DNA of 64,000 bases from Novosphingobium sp. SG751A (GCF_013149295.1 NZ_JABGCB010000004.1:62001-126000), one strand, 5' to 3'; counted from the stretch's first letter, positions 1-8,744 are shown. A program made the numbers and translations. Notes: generated by a model not told the origin, from the sequence alone.

Positions 1-1170
1 GGCGAGCGATCCGGCCCCCAGCAGCATGTTGAGCGAGGGAGCCCGCCCATCGGCCGTCCCCAATTGCCACATGCGCCAGTCGGCCGCGCCCCATCCGGCA
101 TCCCATGGGAAACCGGCGTAAAGCGCATGTCCCTTGCTGTCGCGCGGGCCATCGTTCACGCGTTGCAACGAGGTGATTTGGGCGCTGGTCAGGCAGGCGT
201 CCGTCTTGTCGCCCTTGCAGCGGATAGCGTTGAATGCGGGCAAAACGCGGGCCGAGGTGCATTGGCCCACGGCCAAAATCATGCCATCGGCCAGACCGTC
301 CAGCTTGTCGCAGGCGTGCAGCATCGCCTGCCGCGCGAGGGCGAAATCGGCATCGGAAAAGCCATGCGCGATATTGAGTGGGGTAAGCGGGCTGTGCCCG
401 TTCGCGGCGGAAAGCGCAAAGCTCTTGGTGTTCCACGCCTCGCCAATCGCGGCGCGGGGCAGGGACAGGCCCGGCGCCGTCACCACCACGCCGTCGAACA
501 GGGTGGGATACCGCTGGACCAGCGCCAGCCCTTCCTGCCCTCCCTTTGAGCAGCCGACGAAATAGCTGTGCTGCGGGGTCTTGCCATAATGGGCGGCAAT
601 GACTTTTCTGGCCGCCGTCACCGATTTTTGCAGCGAGGCATGGCCGTAATTGGCCCGGGCCAGCGGATCGAAGCCAAAGGCCAGCGTGCCGCCGCGTTTG
701 GCGTCGAAATTGGCGGTATTGTCATGGCCTGAATCTTGCGAAAGCACCGCATAGCCGCGCGCCAGTGCCGGCGGCGCGACGCCCATTGCGCCAATGGCAT
801 CGCCCAAGTCTCCATCGCTGCCGCCGCCGCCCTGAAAGAAGAAGCGGCCATTCCAATCATCGGGCAGGCGCAGATGGAAACGGATCGCGTAATTCTGTCC
901 GTCGCGGCCAGTGCGCTGTTCGGTATGACCGATCACCTCGCAATGAGCGGGCAGGGTTGGGGCGGGCGGCGTATTCACTCCCACAGGCATGGCAGCAAGC
1001 GGAGCGGGGCCTGCTATATTGCTGCGAGCACTTTCGATCACCAGATCGGGCAGGTCGGCATGGGTCAGATCCGCGCAGCCGGTGCTTGCCTTTGCGGCGT
1101 GACTGTTAAGCGCTGATCCGGCAAAGATTAGGGTGGCGAGCAGGGCGGGGGAGCGGAGGTGGTTGCGCAT
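1..1170 (-). CDS. Tannase/feruloyl esterase family protein (partial, C-terminus beyond the left edge)
   Basis: An open frame runs leftward from an ATG at 1170 off the window edge, giving 390 residues without a stop. The N-terminus (MRNHLRSPALLATLIFAGSALNSHA) is a Sec signal peptide, so the enzyme is exported. The nucleophile motif GCSKGGQ places the serine near residue 208. The region just before it (FFFQGGGGSDGDLGDAIGA, then SQDSGHD) is typical of the tannase/feruloyl esterase family, whose members hydrolyse gallate, ferulate or related phenolic esters and are often 500-600 residues long. The rest of the triad would lie beyond the edge. No strong ribosome binding site precedes the ATG. The neighbouring receptor and O-demethylation genes suggest a role in releasing plant phenolics. 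The exact ester substrate cannot be read from the sequence. Confidence 0.85.
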   Translation of the reverse strand, partial: MRNHLRSPALLATLIFAGSALNSHAAKASTGCADLTHADLPDLVIESARSNIAGPAPLAAMPVGVNTPPAPTLPAHCEVIGHTEQRTGRDGQNYAIRFHLRLPDDWNGRFFFQGGGGSDGDLGDAIGAMGVAPPALARGYAVLSQDSGHDNTANFDAKRGGTLAFGFDPLARANYGHASLQKSVTAARKVIAAHYGKTPQHSYFVGCSKGGQEGLALVQRYPTLFDGVVVTAPGLSLPRAAIGEAWNTKSFALSAANGHSPLTPLNIAHGFSDADFALARQAMLHACDKLDGLADGMILAVGQCTSARVLPAFNAIRCKGDKTDACLTSAQITSLQRVNDGPRDSKGHALYAGFPWDAGWGAADWRMWQLGTADGRAPSLNMLLGAGSLA

Positions 1171-1416
1171 AGGCGGATCATACCATGCGCAAACCTTTGC
1201 GCAAGTAGGGTCTTGCTTCTCGGTTCAAAAGCCTGAGGCGCCTGTCCGGCTGATGACGACCGTTCCACTTGGCCGGGCATTGGCCATGTCCGATTTCCTA
1301 TCTCTGACCGACGCGAGCGCTTGTATTTGTATACACGGCCTAAGTTTGTGTTCGCCGTGTGAGATATTCCCATGGGTAAATGTTCGAAGATTGGAATTAT
1401 TGTGCGCAAAATATAT

Positions 1417-1432
1417 AGGAAATCGATTTCCT
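1417..1432. promoter_or_regulatory. Perfect 16-bp palindrome, putative operator
   Basis: AGGAAATCGATTTCCT is fully self-complementary and lies in the divergent control region upstream of the receptor at 1666. A 16-bp perfect dyad is the size of a dimeric repressor site. The regulator is unknown. Confidence 0.45.
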
Positions 1433-1458
1433 GCATACATTGACGCGATTCCGATTTG

Positions 1459-1468
1459 ACAGCGCTGT
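1459..1468. promoter_or_regulatory. Putative LacI-family operator (ACAGCGCTGT)
   Basis: This perfect dyad with a central CG overlaps a TTGACA -35-like element (1456-1461). The core CAGCGCTG also occurs in the dyad at 18473-18488 beside a lacI-family gene. LacI-family sites typically have a central CG. Cross-regulation by a LacI protein of the sulfatase locus is inferred. Confidence 0.45.
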
Positions 1469-1623
1469 AAACCTGAAATACCTCGTCGCCATAGAAGCGC
1501 TGAACTGCATGCGTTGGTCGGGTGATTGCCCTTGATTGCATACATAAAGCAGGCGGCGGGGATGAGAGACTTCTGAAAGAGCAGCCGATGCTGTCCGGCC
1601 ATGTGTCGGCATCGCGGAATGCC

Positions 1624-1641
1624 TTTTCAAAACATTGAAAA
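1624..1641. repeat. Inverted repeat just upstream of the receptor ribosome binding site
   Basis: TTTTCAA and TTGAAAA are separated by four bases (AACA). The repeat ends about a dozen bases before the GGGAG of the receptor gene at 1666. It could be an operator or a weak leader hairpin. Confidence 0.3.
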
Positions 1642-1665
1642 CATAAAATAATTGGGAGACGGACT

Positions 1666-3984
1666 ATGAAAACCAGATTCGCCGTGTCGATTTCGCTTGC
1701 TGCCCTGATGCTGGGCGCGGTCGGAACGGCCGCTCATGCCGCCGCCGCGCCCGCCAAAGGTGATCAGAACGCTGGCGTCGTCGATATTGTGGTGACTGCG
1801 CAAAAGCGCAGCGAACGCCTTCAGGACGTGCCCGTCGCGGTCAGCTCGGTCAGCGGTGAAGTGCTCAAGGCCGCCAATCTGAGCAACATTACTGACATCC
1901 GCTTCCTTGCTCCCAGCGTCCAGTTTGCCGAATCGAACAGTGTGCGCGGCGAGGGTTTCGCCATTCGCGGCGTGGGCACTTTCGCCTTTGCCGATGGCAC
2001 CGAACAGAGCGTGAGCGTGGTGGTCGATGGCGTGGTGCTGGGTCGGCCCGGGATGGGCACAGGCGATCTGGCCGATATCGCGCAGGTCGATATTCTGCGC
2101 GGTCCCCAGGGCATGCTGTTCGGCAAGGGCGGTTCGGCGGGTGTAGTGTCGATCACCACCAAGAACCCGGTACAGAAATTCGAGGCCAGCGCCCGCGCCT
2201 CCTATGGCACCGACAATGAAACCAAGCTGGAGGCGATGGTCAACCTGCCGGTCAATGACAAGCTGGCATGGCGTGTGAACGGCTATTTCAACCACCGCGA
2301 CGGTTTCATCCAGAACGTGTATACCGGCAAGACGCTGGGTGGTCAGTCCGAGGGCGGTTTCCGCACCAAGTTGCTGTACAAGCCCAGCGATGATCTCTCG
2401 GTCCTGCTGGCGCTGGATTGGGGACAGCACAATTCGGATTGCTGCCAATCGGTGATCGTGGGCACGGCGGGCGCCTCGCCGACGAACTATGTCGTCTCGC
2501 GCATGAACGCCTATAACATCGTGCCCAGCCTCGACAACCGCAAGACCAATGTGGGCGGGCCGGTCTACCTTAACATGGTGCAATGGGGCGGTTCGGCCGA
2601 AATCAACAAATCGATCGGCGATTACACGCTGACCTCGATCACGGCCTTTCGCCGCTGGATCATCCATGACAACACCGACACCGGCTTTACCGACACGCCT
2701 TTCTTCCCGATCAACGGCGCGGATGAAGCCCAGCAGCAGTTGACGCAGGAATTGCGCTTTGCTTCGCCCAAGCGCGGGCTGGTCGATTATGTGGTGGGCC
2801 TTTATTACTTCAACCAGAACCTGAAGGCGGCCTATCCGCAGCAGGGCCAGCTTGGCCTGCCCGCATCGAGCGCGATTTACAGCCGCAAGGCCCAGCCCGA
2901 TATCCAGACGCTCAACTATGCGCTGTTTGGTCAGGGCAACATCAATCTGGCCAGCAATTGGAAAGTGATCGTGGGCGGGCGCTATACCCACGACGATCTG
3001 ACCATGATCAACTATAACCGCACGCTGGTCAGCCCTACCGACAATCCTTTCCCCGGCGCGGCGCCGCTGGCGTTTGACCAGACCAATTATCCCAGCAACC
3101 GCAAGGCCGACAATTTCAGCTATAAGCTGGGCATGGAATACAAGATCACGCCCGATGTAATGGTCTATGCCACCTATTCGCGCGGATATAAGGGGCCGGG
3201 CATCGGTCTGGTCAGCGGCTATGCGCTAGGCCAGCCCCTGTTCTCGAACCCGGAAATTCCCACCAATTACGAAGTCGGCCTGAAAACAGCATGGTTTGAT
3301 CGCAAACTGGTGTTCAACATCGATGCGTTCCACACCGATATTCAGGATTTCCAGACTCAGGTGGCCACGCCCTTTATCTTCAACGGCACCAATCTGGCCA
3401 TTCTCCAGATCGCCAATGCGGGCAAAGTGCGCACGCAGGGTGTGGAAATGGACTTCACCGCCCGGCCGACCCAACGCCTGACCATCGGCGGCAACATGGC
3501 CTTTATCGACGCCATCTTTGCCTATTTCCCCAATGGTACCTGCAACTATTCCGCCCAGCCCGGATGTTTTGTCAGCACCACCATTCCGGGCACCTCGACC
3601 ACCGTTCCGGCCACCAGCTTCATGAACAACACCGGGCGCACCTTGCCCAACAGCCCGAAGTTCACCTTCTCGGTCAATGCCAGCTATGATGTGCCCGTCA
3701 CCGCCACGATGACCGGCTTCATCAAGGCCAATTACAACTATCGCAGCTCGGTCAATTTCAGCGCCAACGGCGATCCGCTGACCGCCCAGCGCGCCTATGG
3801 CATTGCCGGGGGCCAGATCGGCGTGCGCGACGCCGATGGGCGGTGGAGCGCGGCGGTCTTTGCCCGCAACCTGTTCAACACCGGCTTTGTCACCGCGATC
3901 AGCAACAATGGCAGCTATCAGACCGCATGGCTCACCTCGCAAGCGATGCGCACGGTGGGGTTGGTTGTGGACGCCAAATTCTGA
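1666..3984 (+). CDS. TonB-dependent outer-membrane receptor
   Basis: The 772-residue product begins with a Sec signal peptide (MKTRFAVSISLAALMLGAVGTAAHA). The TonB-box/plug start DIVVTAQKRSERLQDVPVAV and the plug motif VDILRGPQGMLFGKGG follow, then a long beta-barrel ending in phenylalanine, as outer-membrane proteins do. It should import a substrate across the outer membrane using TonB-ExbBD energy; those genes are not in the window. GGGAG about nine bases upstream supports the ATG. A vicinal Cys-Cys pair (SDCCQS, about residue 260) recurs in the two receptors of the sulfatase locus, so the three are related. The tannase next door makes a phenolic ester or its glycoside a plausible substrate, but this is inference. 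Confidence 0.93.
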   Translation: MKTRFAVSISLAALMLGAVGTAAHAAAAPAKGDQNAGVVDIVVTAQKRSERLQDVPVAVSSVSGEVLKAANLSNITDIRFLAPSVQFAESNSVRGEGFAIRGVGTFAFADGTEQSVSVVVDGVVLGRPGMGTGDLADIAQVDILRGPQGMLFGKGGSAGVVSITTKNPVQKFEASARASYGTDNETKLEAMVNLPVNDKLAWRVNGYFNHRDGFIQNVYTGKTLGGQSEGGFRTKLLYKPSDDLSVLLALDWGQHNSDCCQSVIVGTAGASPTNYVVSRMNAYNIVPSLDNRKTNVGGPVYLNMVQWGGSAEINKSIGDYTLTSITAFRRWIIHDNTDTGFTDTPFFPINGADEAQQQLTQELRFASPKRGLVDYVVGLYYFNQNLKAAYPQQGQLGLPASSAIYSRKAQPDIQTLNYALFGQGNINLASNWKVIVGGRYTHDDLTMINYNRTLVSPTDNPFPGAAPLAFDQTNYPSNRKADNFSYKLGMEYKITPDVMVYATYSRGYKGPGIGLVSGYALGQPLFSNPEIPTNYEVGLKTAWFDRKLVFNIDAFHTDIQDFQTQVATPFIFNGTNLAILQIANAGKVRTQGVEMDFTARPTQRLTIGGNMAFIDAIFAYFPNGTCNYSAQPGCFVSTTIPGTSTTVPATSFMNNTGRTLPNSPKFTFSVNASYDVPVTATMTGFIKANYNYRSSVNFSANGDPLTAQRAYGIAGGQIGVRDADGRWSAAVFARNLFNTGFVTAISNNGSYQTAWLTSQAMRTVGLVVDAKF

Positions 3985-3995
3985 TCTGCAATCAT

Positions 3996-4031
3996 GCTTT
4001 GCCCTCCGGACCCCGGTCAGGAGGGCAAAGC
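3996..4031. terminator. Bidirectional terminator-like hairpin between convergent genes
   Basis: GCTTTGCCCTCC (3996-4007) and GGAGGGCAAAGC (4020-4031) form a perfect 12-bp stem with a 12-base loop, in the 62-base gap between the receptor and the convergent tetR gene. There is no long U tract, but the position and symmetry fit a shared terminator. Confidence 0.75.
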
Positions 4032-4046
4032 GCATCGGCGGACCCG

Positions 4047-4688
4047 CTATGTCGGCGCCAAAACACGCCCGACCATGTGCTCGATTGCGCGATCGATCCA
4101 CTTGGCTTCCAGCGGATCGGCGCCGGTCATCGCCCCGATCAGGTCGGGATTGCCGAAAGTGATAAGGGCCGAACCGATCATGCTGAAATAAGCGATCTCG
4201 GGATCTGCATCCCCCAGCGCGCCCGCGCCGGCCAGAGCCTGAAACAAGGGGCGTAGCCTTTCCCACACCGGTTTCCCGATGGTGTTGACCACCCATTCAT
4301 GCCTTTCGGACAGGACGGAAAACTCCTGCAGCATTAGCCGTGTCAGGCGCGGATTATTGGCATAGCTGCGCAGATAGCCGGGCAACACCTGCCGCGCCGC
4401 CTGGCGCGGATCAGCAAGCATTTCGGGCGTGAGATGGGCGGCCAGATAGGCTTCCCCCTCGCGGGCAAAGGCTTCGATTACCTGTTGCCACAGGGTCAGC
4501 TTGGACGGGAAGTAATAGGCCAGATGACCCTGTTCGATCCCGGCCCGCGCGGCGATGGCCCGCGTGCTCGCCCCGGCAAAGCCAAGGTCGGAAAAGACGC
4601 TCAGCGCCGCCTCCAGCACGAGGCGGCGGTTTTCCGCTCCGTCGTAGCGGGTGTTGGTGGCTTTGGGGCGAGGCATGGGGAAGGTCAT
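4047..4688 (-). CDS. TetR-family repressor divergent from a Rieske oxygenase
   Basis: This regulator of about 213 residues has an N-terminal helix-turn-helix (RRLVLEAALSVFSDLGFAGASTRAIAARAGIEQGHLAYYFPSK) and a helical ligand-binding C-terminus. The frame stays open upstream to 4799, but that start would place coding sequence across two symmetric operators. ATG at 4688 is preferred, with 4676 (MPRPKATN) as an alternative; neither has a strong Shine-Dalgarno sequence. It is divergent from the Rieske oxygenase at 4798 and probably represses both genes by binding the dyads at 4724-4739 and 4744-4759. The inducer is likely the oxygenase substrate or a related methoxylated aromatic; that is inferred from gene order. 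Confidence 0.88.
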   Translation of the reverse strand: MTFPMPRPKATNTRYDGAENRRLVLEAALSVFSDLGFAGASTRAIAARAGIEQGHLAYYFPSKLTLWQQVIEAFAREGEAYLAAHLTPEMLADPRQAARQVLPGYLRSYANNPRLTRLMLQEFSVLSERHEWVVNTIGKPVWERLRPLFQALAGAGALGDADPEIAYFSMIGSALITFGNPDLIGAMTGADPLEAKWIDRAIEHMVGRVLAPT

Positions 4689-4723
4689 GCCGTGGCCGCC
4701 GTTACAGCGCAAGAGGGGGCAAG

Positions 4724-4739
4724 TTTGTCGATTGACAAA
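4724..4739. promoter_or_regulatory. TetR operator candidate O1
   Basis: TTTGTC and GACAAA arms flank a GATT spacer. The site lies between tetR and the Rieske gene. Its centre is 20 bp (about two helical turns) from that of O2, so two dimers could bind the same DNA face. Confidence 0.7.
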
Positions 4740-4743
4740 TATC

Positions 4744-4759
4744 TTTGTCATATGACAAA
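4744..4759. promoter_or_regulatory. TetR operator candidate O2
   Basis: TTTGTCATATGACAAA is a perfect 16-bp palindrome with the same TTTGTC/GACAAA arms as O1. It lies 38 bases upstream of the Rieske gene start, where bound repressor would block transcription initiation. Confidence 0.75.
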
Positions 4760-4797
4760 CAAAGGCAGGCCCAAAGGGCGACACTCGGGAGAATGCC

Positions 4798-5853
4798 ATG
4801 ACCTCGCCAACCTATCCGCTCAACGTCGATCAACCCTATCCGCGCAACCAATGGTGGGTCGCGGCCTATAGCGCTGAAGTCGGGCGCGACTTGCTGGCCC
4901 GCGATATTCTGGGCGAGCGGGTGCTGTTTTATCGCACCGAGCGGGGCGACGCCGTGGCCCTGTCGGGCATTTGCCCGCACCGGGCCTTTCCGCTGGAAAA
5001 GGGGCGGCTGGTGGGCGACCATGTGCAATGCGGCTATCACGGTTTTACCTATGGCGTGGATGGTGGCTGCGTGCTGGTGCCCAGCCAGAGCGGCGTGCCG
5101 CAGAAATCATCGCTGCGGTGCTATCCGGTGGTCGAACGGGGTGATCTGGTGTGGATCTGGACCGGGCAGGCTGATCTGGCCGATCCGGCGCTGCTTCCCG
5201 ATCTGGGCGCGGTAGGGCTGGGGCGTACGGACTGGGTCTGTGAACAGCATCCGGTGTGCGAAGTGGCTGCGCGCTACACTCTGCTGATCGAAAACCTGCT
5301 CGATCTCAGCCATGTCACCTTCATCCATGCCACGACGATTCCCGGCGGAGAGAAGGTTGCGCAAATCCCGGTTGCCGTGATCGAGGCCGACCATAGCCTG
5401 ACCGTTCAGCGCAAGGGCGAGAACCTGCCTCTCAACCCCCTGCTCAAGATGCAATTTCCCGATCAGGAGGGACCGGTGCATCAGCATTTCGACGCCGAAT
5501 ATCTGGGCCCGGCGATGATCCGCACCGGCGGCGCGGTGCATGACGCGGCCAGCGGGCGGCTGCTGGGCATCAACAATTTCCTCCATATGATCACCCCGGC
5601 CGGCCCCACGACCCTGCGCTATTTCGTCATCACCACGCGCAGTTTCGGGCTGGACAATCTTGCGCTGGGCCAGATCAATCTGGGCATGGGCACCCGCATC
5701 CAGCCCGAGGACAGTGCCGCCATCGAAGCCATCGAGCAGGTGTTCCAATCCGGCGTGACCTTGCCCATGGAAATCAGCGCGCGGGTGGACAATGGCGCGC
5801 TTAAAGTCCGCCGCCGTCTGGAGGCGCAAATCCGTTCGGAACAGGCGGCGTGA
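4798..5853 (+). CDS. VanA-type Rieske non-haem iron oxygenase, terminal oxygenase subunit
   Basis: The 351-residue cytoplasmic enzyme has a Rieske [2Fe-2S] site, C59-x-H61 and C78-x2-H81, followed by the mononuclear iron motif ENLLDLSHVTFIH (Asp about 169, His about 172 and 177). Length and motifs fit the vanillate O-demethylase/phenoxybenzoate dioxygenase alpha-subunit family, which oxidatively removes O-methyl groups as formaldehyde or hydroxylates aromatics. GGGAG upstream supports the ATG. It is divergent from tetR and probably controlled by it. A VanB-type FMN/ferredoxin reductase is needed but absent from the window. The substrate is unknown, so vanA is not assigned. Confidence 0.88.
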   Translation: MTSPTYPLNVDQPYPRNQWWVAAYSAEVGRDLLARDILGERVLFYRTERGDAVALSGICPHRAFPLEKGRLVGDHVQCGYHGFTYGVDGGCVLVPSQSGVPQKSSLRCYPVVERGDLVWIWTGQADLADPALLPDLGAVGLGRTDWVCEQHPVCEVAARYTLLIENLLDLSHVTFIHATTIPGGEKVAQIPVAVIEADHSLTVQRKGENLPLNPLLKMQFPDQEGPVHQHFDAEYLGPAMIRTGGAVHDAASGRLLGINNFLHMITPAGPTTLRYFVITTRSFGLDNLALGQINLGMGTRIQPEDSAAIEAIEQVFQSGVTLPMEISARVDNGALKVRRRLEAQIRSEQAA

Positions 5854-5861
5854 GGAGATAG

Positions 5862-5871
5862 GTAATATTAC
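5862..5871. repeat. Short palindrome GTAATATTAC downstream of the Rieske gene
   Basis: This perfect 10-bp dyad lies in the 134-base gap before the small secreted protein gene. A TATATA element at 5912-5917 may be a -10 box for that gene. There is too little here to name a function. Confidence 0.25.
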
Positions 5872-5987
5872 TTAGCACCTTTCGTTGTCGCTGCATTCAT
5901 AGCCCTATGGGTATATAAAGCGCTTGCTCCCCACGAGGCATGGCCATGAGGCATGGCAATTGCCGGCAAGACAAGGAGGCGCAAGCG

Positions 5988-6281
5988 ATGAAAAAACTCA
6001 TTGGCATGGCGACTGCAGCCCTGTTCCTTCTTAATGCATCAACATTATGGGCCGGAGCGCCTCTCAAGGGCGTCGATGTCAAACTCGGCAAGGCGGGCGA
6101 GATGCGTTGCGGCGCACATGCGGGCGCGGCAACGCAAGGAGCGGGCATGCCGTCCATGGATATGAAGGGGCAGCCTATGGCCAAATGTGCTTCGCCTCAG
6201 CCGACGGCGAGCCCGACAATCGATGCGGCGGATGAGGCAAGACGGGCGACCAAAACCCGCTCAAACATTCAAAACAACTGA
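5988..6281 (+). CDS. Small secreted protein of unknown function
   Basis: The 97-residue product starts at the ATG at 5988, which has a strong GGAGG eight bases upstream; an in-frame ATG at 5940 lacks this and would bury the signal peptide. MKKLIGMATAALFLLNASTLWA is a clear Sec signal peptide, and the mature protein would begin near GAPLKGVDVKLGK. The middle is rich in Met, His and Cys (CGAHAG, MPSMDMKGQPMAKC), which could mean metal binding. The C-terminus is hydrophilic and disordered-looking. I do not recognise the family. Confidence 0.65.
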   Translation: MKKLIGMATAALFLLNASTLWAGAPLKGVDVKLGKAGEMRCGAHAGAATQGAGMPSMDMKGQPMAKCASPQPTASPTIDAADEARRATKTRSNIQNN

Positions 6282-6304
6282 TTGTCGCGCCTGCTCCGCA
6301 TGGT

Positions 6305-7337
6305 TCATTGCCTTTCGGCGTCCATCATGCGCTGCAAGGCGCGGCGACCCAGAACGGCCGTGCCGTCGCTTTTGAGCATCAGTTCCGGCGGCAATTCATC
6401 CAGGGTCGAAATGATCTTCTCGATCTCTACTGTGGCGAAAATATCCTCTTCGATCACCGGTTTCAGATAGGATTCGGCCTCATCCAAAGCTTTCGGATCG
6501 GGCGAGGCCATGCTGAAGAAGTAATTGGTTGTGGTTCGCCCGGCCGGGGTCACCGCATGCCACACCCGGTTCGACCGCAGCAATTCACCGGCGCGCATGG
6601 CTCTCGGCCACCAGCACATCGGCGATGCCTGCGTGAAAGCCGGGGAAATGGAAATCCATGCCTGATACCCGGTCGATCGGCCCTTCGAAATCCGTCTGCC
6701 AATCCACGACCGCCGGGCGCAGCGTGTTGCGCATGATACGGCGGCTGCGGATGAAGCGATCATTGGCCTCACGGGTTTCGGGGGTGGCGGCATCATCGGG
6801 CGTGCCGATCGAACTGTGGTGCAGATAGCCCAGATGCGAAAGGTCGAGCAGATTGTCGTTGAGCAATTGATAGCGCCCCTCGACACGATGGTAAAACAGC
6901 GCGCGGGCATGATAGCCGGGCAGGGAGTAGCCTATGTCGCCCATATCGGGGATCAGGCTTTCATCGGCCAGCGCCGGATCGCCCGGCCATATCCATGCCC
7001 AAAGCCCGCGTTCGACCAACGGATAGGCTTTGATGGTATAGACGCCGGGGATCCTTTCCTGACTGGGCACAAAGGTGCAGGCGCCCGCCGCGTCAAAGGT
7101 GATGCCGTGATAGGCGCATTGGATGGCATCGCCCACGCGCTTGCTGGCGCCCAACGGGAAATGGCGGTGGGGGCAGCGGCCCTGCACCGCAACCGCCGTC
7201 CCATCCGCCTTGCGGTAGAGGACGACAGGCTGGTTGAGAATCCAGCGACTGAGCAGTTCCTCGCCCACTTCATGGCAGAAGGCGGCGACATACCAGCCGT
7301 TTTTTGGGGCATAGCTTCCGTCGGTGAAGGGATACAT
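6305..7337 (-). pseudogene. VanA-type Rieske oxygenase with a single-base frameshift
   Basis: Two overlapping frames together encode one Rieske oxygenase of about 343 residues. The upstream frame (from 7337) has the Rieske motif CPHRHFPLGASKRVGDAIQCAYHG and mononuclear iron motif NDNLLDLSHLGYLHH, then stops at 6585 after VLVAESHARR. The family sequence resumes in the next frame with MRAGELLRSNRVWHAVTPAG and ends at 6305. Removing one G of the GG at 6599-6600 restores a continuous reading AESMRAGELL. The loss costs the C-terminal third of the catalytic domain. AGGAA precedes the ATG at 7337 and the ligM-like gene ends 39 bases upstream, so the two form an operon. It is either a genuine pseudogene or a sequencing error. 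Confidence 0.85.
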
Positions 7338-7376
7338 GGGGCGTTCCTGTGGGAATAAAGGCAACGTGGGGAAGGC

Positions 7377-8744
7377 TCAGCCGGGGCGATAGCCGGTCTG
7401 GGCGACCTTGGAGAAAGGCCAACCGGCCACGGTGCCGCGAATGGGCATCTGCACATGCCTTTCCACGGTTGGCCTTGCCGATCCGCCGCCCGGTTCACCC
7501 CAAAGGATGGTGAGCTGGGTGCCGACCGCCGCATGGGCTTCGTCTACCACAGCCAGATTGACCCATGCGGCATCGGGCGCGAGAAAGGCGCAATAGGTTG
7601 AAATGCCCACCGGATCGCCCGAAGCATTGAACACAGCGTCATAGGGATAGGCGGCATAATGGGCGGTCGGTATCTCCATCGCTTTGCCATTGTGGCCAAG
7701 GCTCATCTGGCTGCGATAGAGCGCCGTTGCGTCATCGGGGTTCAGCACGATGGACACTTTCTTGCGCTGGGGCGTGTCGGCCAGTTTTTCCAGTGCCTCG
7801 CGGCCGATGAAGTCGTGGTCGAAGCGGATCAGGCGTCCGTAATCCAATTCCCACGGTGTGAAATAATAGTCCTCTATCCGCTCCGAGACGAAACTGCCGC
7901 CCAGCGAGGCGATGCCGTCGAAGCATTGCGCTGGCAGCCATTCGCGATAGGCCCGCATGGCCTCGCTCGAATAGATCGCGGGCATGGGGCAGGGCAGCCA
8001 GCCTGAATCGACCGCCGCGCTGCCGTAGGCCCGCGCGCCCACCTGTTTCAGGTTGAAGGAAGCGCCCGCCTCCAGAATGGCCTGTTTGACCTCGTCATAA
8101 TGTTCGACCGGGCCCCAGAATTCCAGCCCCGGCGCCCCGCCCATGCCGTGTCGCAGCGAGCGATAGGACCGCCCCGCGACACTGACCTGTCCCATCTGGA
8201 AAAAGCGCGGCTGGTCGATGGGCCCGCCGTTCAGCTTTTCCAGCAGGCTCCATGCATCCGGGCCCTGTATCTCGAAGCGGAAAGTCTTGCGCGCCCGCGG
8301 GTTCTGAACGCTGCGCTCATCGCGATCACAGCGCACGTCATACTGACCCAGCGAGGCCTGATATTCGATCCAGTTCGCCACCGTGGGGCGGCCAATGATA
8401 TTCACCAATTGATCGCCCAGCCCCATGATGATCATATCGCCGATCAAATGACCATCGGGGCCGCAGGCAATGAACTGCTTGGCCTTGTTGTCGCCAAAAC
8501 CCTTGAAACTGTTCACGGCAAGGCTGGAGACAAAGGGAATGACATCGGGGCCTTCGACATAAAGATCGGTCATGTGAAAGGATTGATCCATCAGCGCGAC
8601 GCCCTCGCGCCATGCGTACTGTTCTTCGCGCCAGTTTGAAAATTCGGCTGGGATGGGGAAAACATAGGGCCCGGTCTGCGCATGGCGCATCATGGCCAGG
8701 GCCCCGCCCGCCGCGTCGATCTTGCTTTGAAGTGAACCTGTCAC
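7377..8744 (-). CDS. ligM: Tetrahydrofolate-dependent aromatic O-demethylase, LigM/DesA type (GcvT fold)
   Basis: The 455-residue protein has the aminomethyltransferase (GcvT) fold and closely resembles LigM (471 residues), which moves the methyl group of vanillate or 3-O-methylgallate to tetrahydrofolate; DesA does the same for syringate. Recognisable blocks are WREEQYAWREGVALMDQSFHM, LVNIIGRPTVANWIEYQA, GGAPGLEFWGP and YYFTPWELDYGRLIRFDHDFIGREAL. The frame runs upstream to 9161, but the start is GTG at 8744: GGAGG sits eight bases before it and VTGSLQSKID begins the conserved part. It forms an operon with the frameshifted Rieske gene downstream and is divergent from the GFA gene. Which methoxyl substrate it prefers is not visible. 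Confidence 0.85.
   Translation of the reverse strand: MTGSLQSKIDAAGGALAMMRHAQTGPYVFPIPAEFSNWREEQYAWREGVALMDQSFHMTDLYVEGPDVIPFVSSLAVNSFKGFGDNKAKQFIACGPDGHLIGDMIIMGLGDQLVNIIGRPTVANWIEYQASLGQYDVRCDRDERSVQNPRARKTFRFEIQGPDAWSLLEKLNGGPIDQPRFFQMGQVSVAGRSYRSLRHGMGGAPGLEFWGPVEHYDEVKQAILEAGASFNLKQVGARAYGSAAVDSGWLPCPMPAIYSSEAMRAYREWLPAQCFDGIASLGGSFVSERIEDYYFTPWELDYGRLIRFDHDFIGREALEKLADTPQRKKVSIVLNPDDATALYRSQMSLGHNGKAMEIPTAHYAAYPYDAVFNASGDPVGISTYCAFLAPDAAWVNLAVVDEAHAAVGTQLTILWGEPGGGSARPTVERHVQMPIRGTVAGWPFSKVAQTGYRPG

Larger units (their letters stand above)
1171..1665. promoter_or_regulatory. Gene-free control region between the tannase and a TonB receptor
   Basis: This 495-base stretch has no convincing gene; the short frames in it have no family features. 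It is more AT-rich than its surroundings and dense in symmetric sites: TTGTATACAC at 1327-1336 (GntR-like core), the perfect palindrome AGGAAATCGATTTCCT at 1417-1432, ACAGCGCTGT at 1459-1468 overlapping a TTGACA -35-like box at 1456-1461, two copies of TGCATACAT at 1432-1440 and 1537-1545, and TTTTCAA/TTGAAAA at 1624-1641. It probably carries divergent promoters for the tannase and the receptor. Confidence 0.6.

Noticed and set aside
1171..1665. tRNA or small RNA gene in the largest gap
   Set aside because: I could not build a cloverleaf or a GC-rich stem followed by a U tract. The symmetric elements are better read as operators.
1627..2991. 454-codon minus-strand frame opposite the first receptor
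   Set aside because: Its composition is the repetitive His/Gly/Arg-rich pattern of antisense frames, and the plus strand encodes an unmistakable TonB receptor.
4677..4799. N-terminal extension of the first TetR repressor
   Set aside because: It would run through two symmetric operators and the divergent promoter region. The helix-turn-helix starts normally from 4688 or 4676.
5935..5957. Direct repeat GAGGCATGGC with 13-base period
   Set aside because: There are only two short copies and no further units. It is not a CRISPR or iteron array and carries no interpretable signal.
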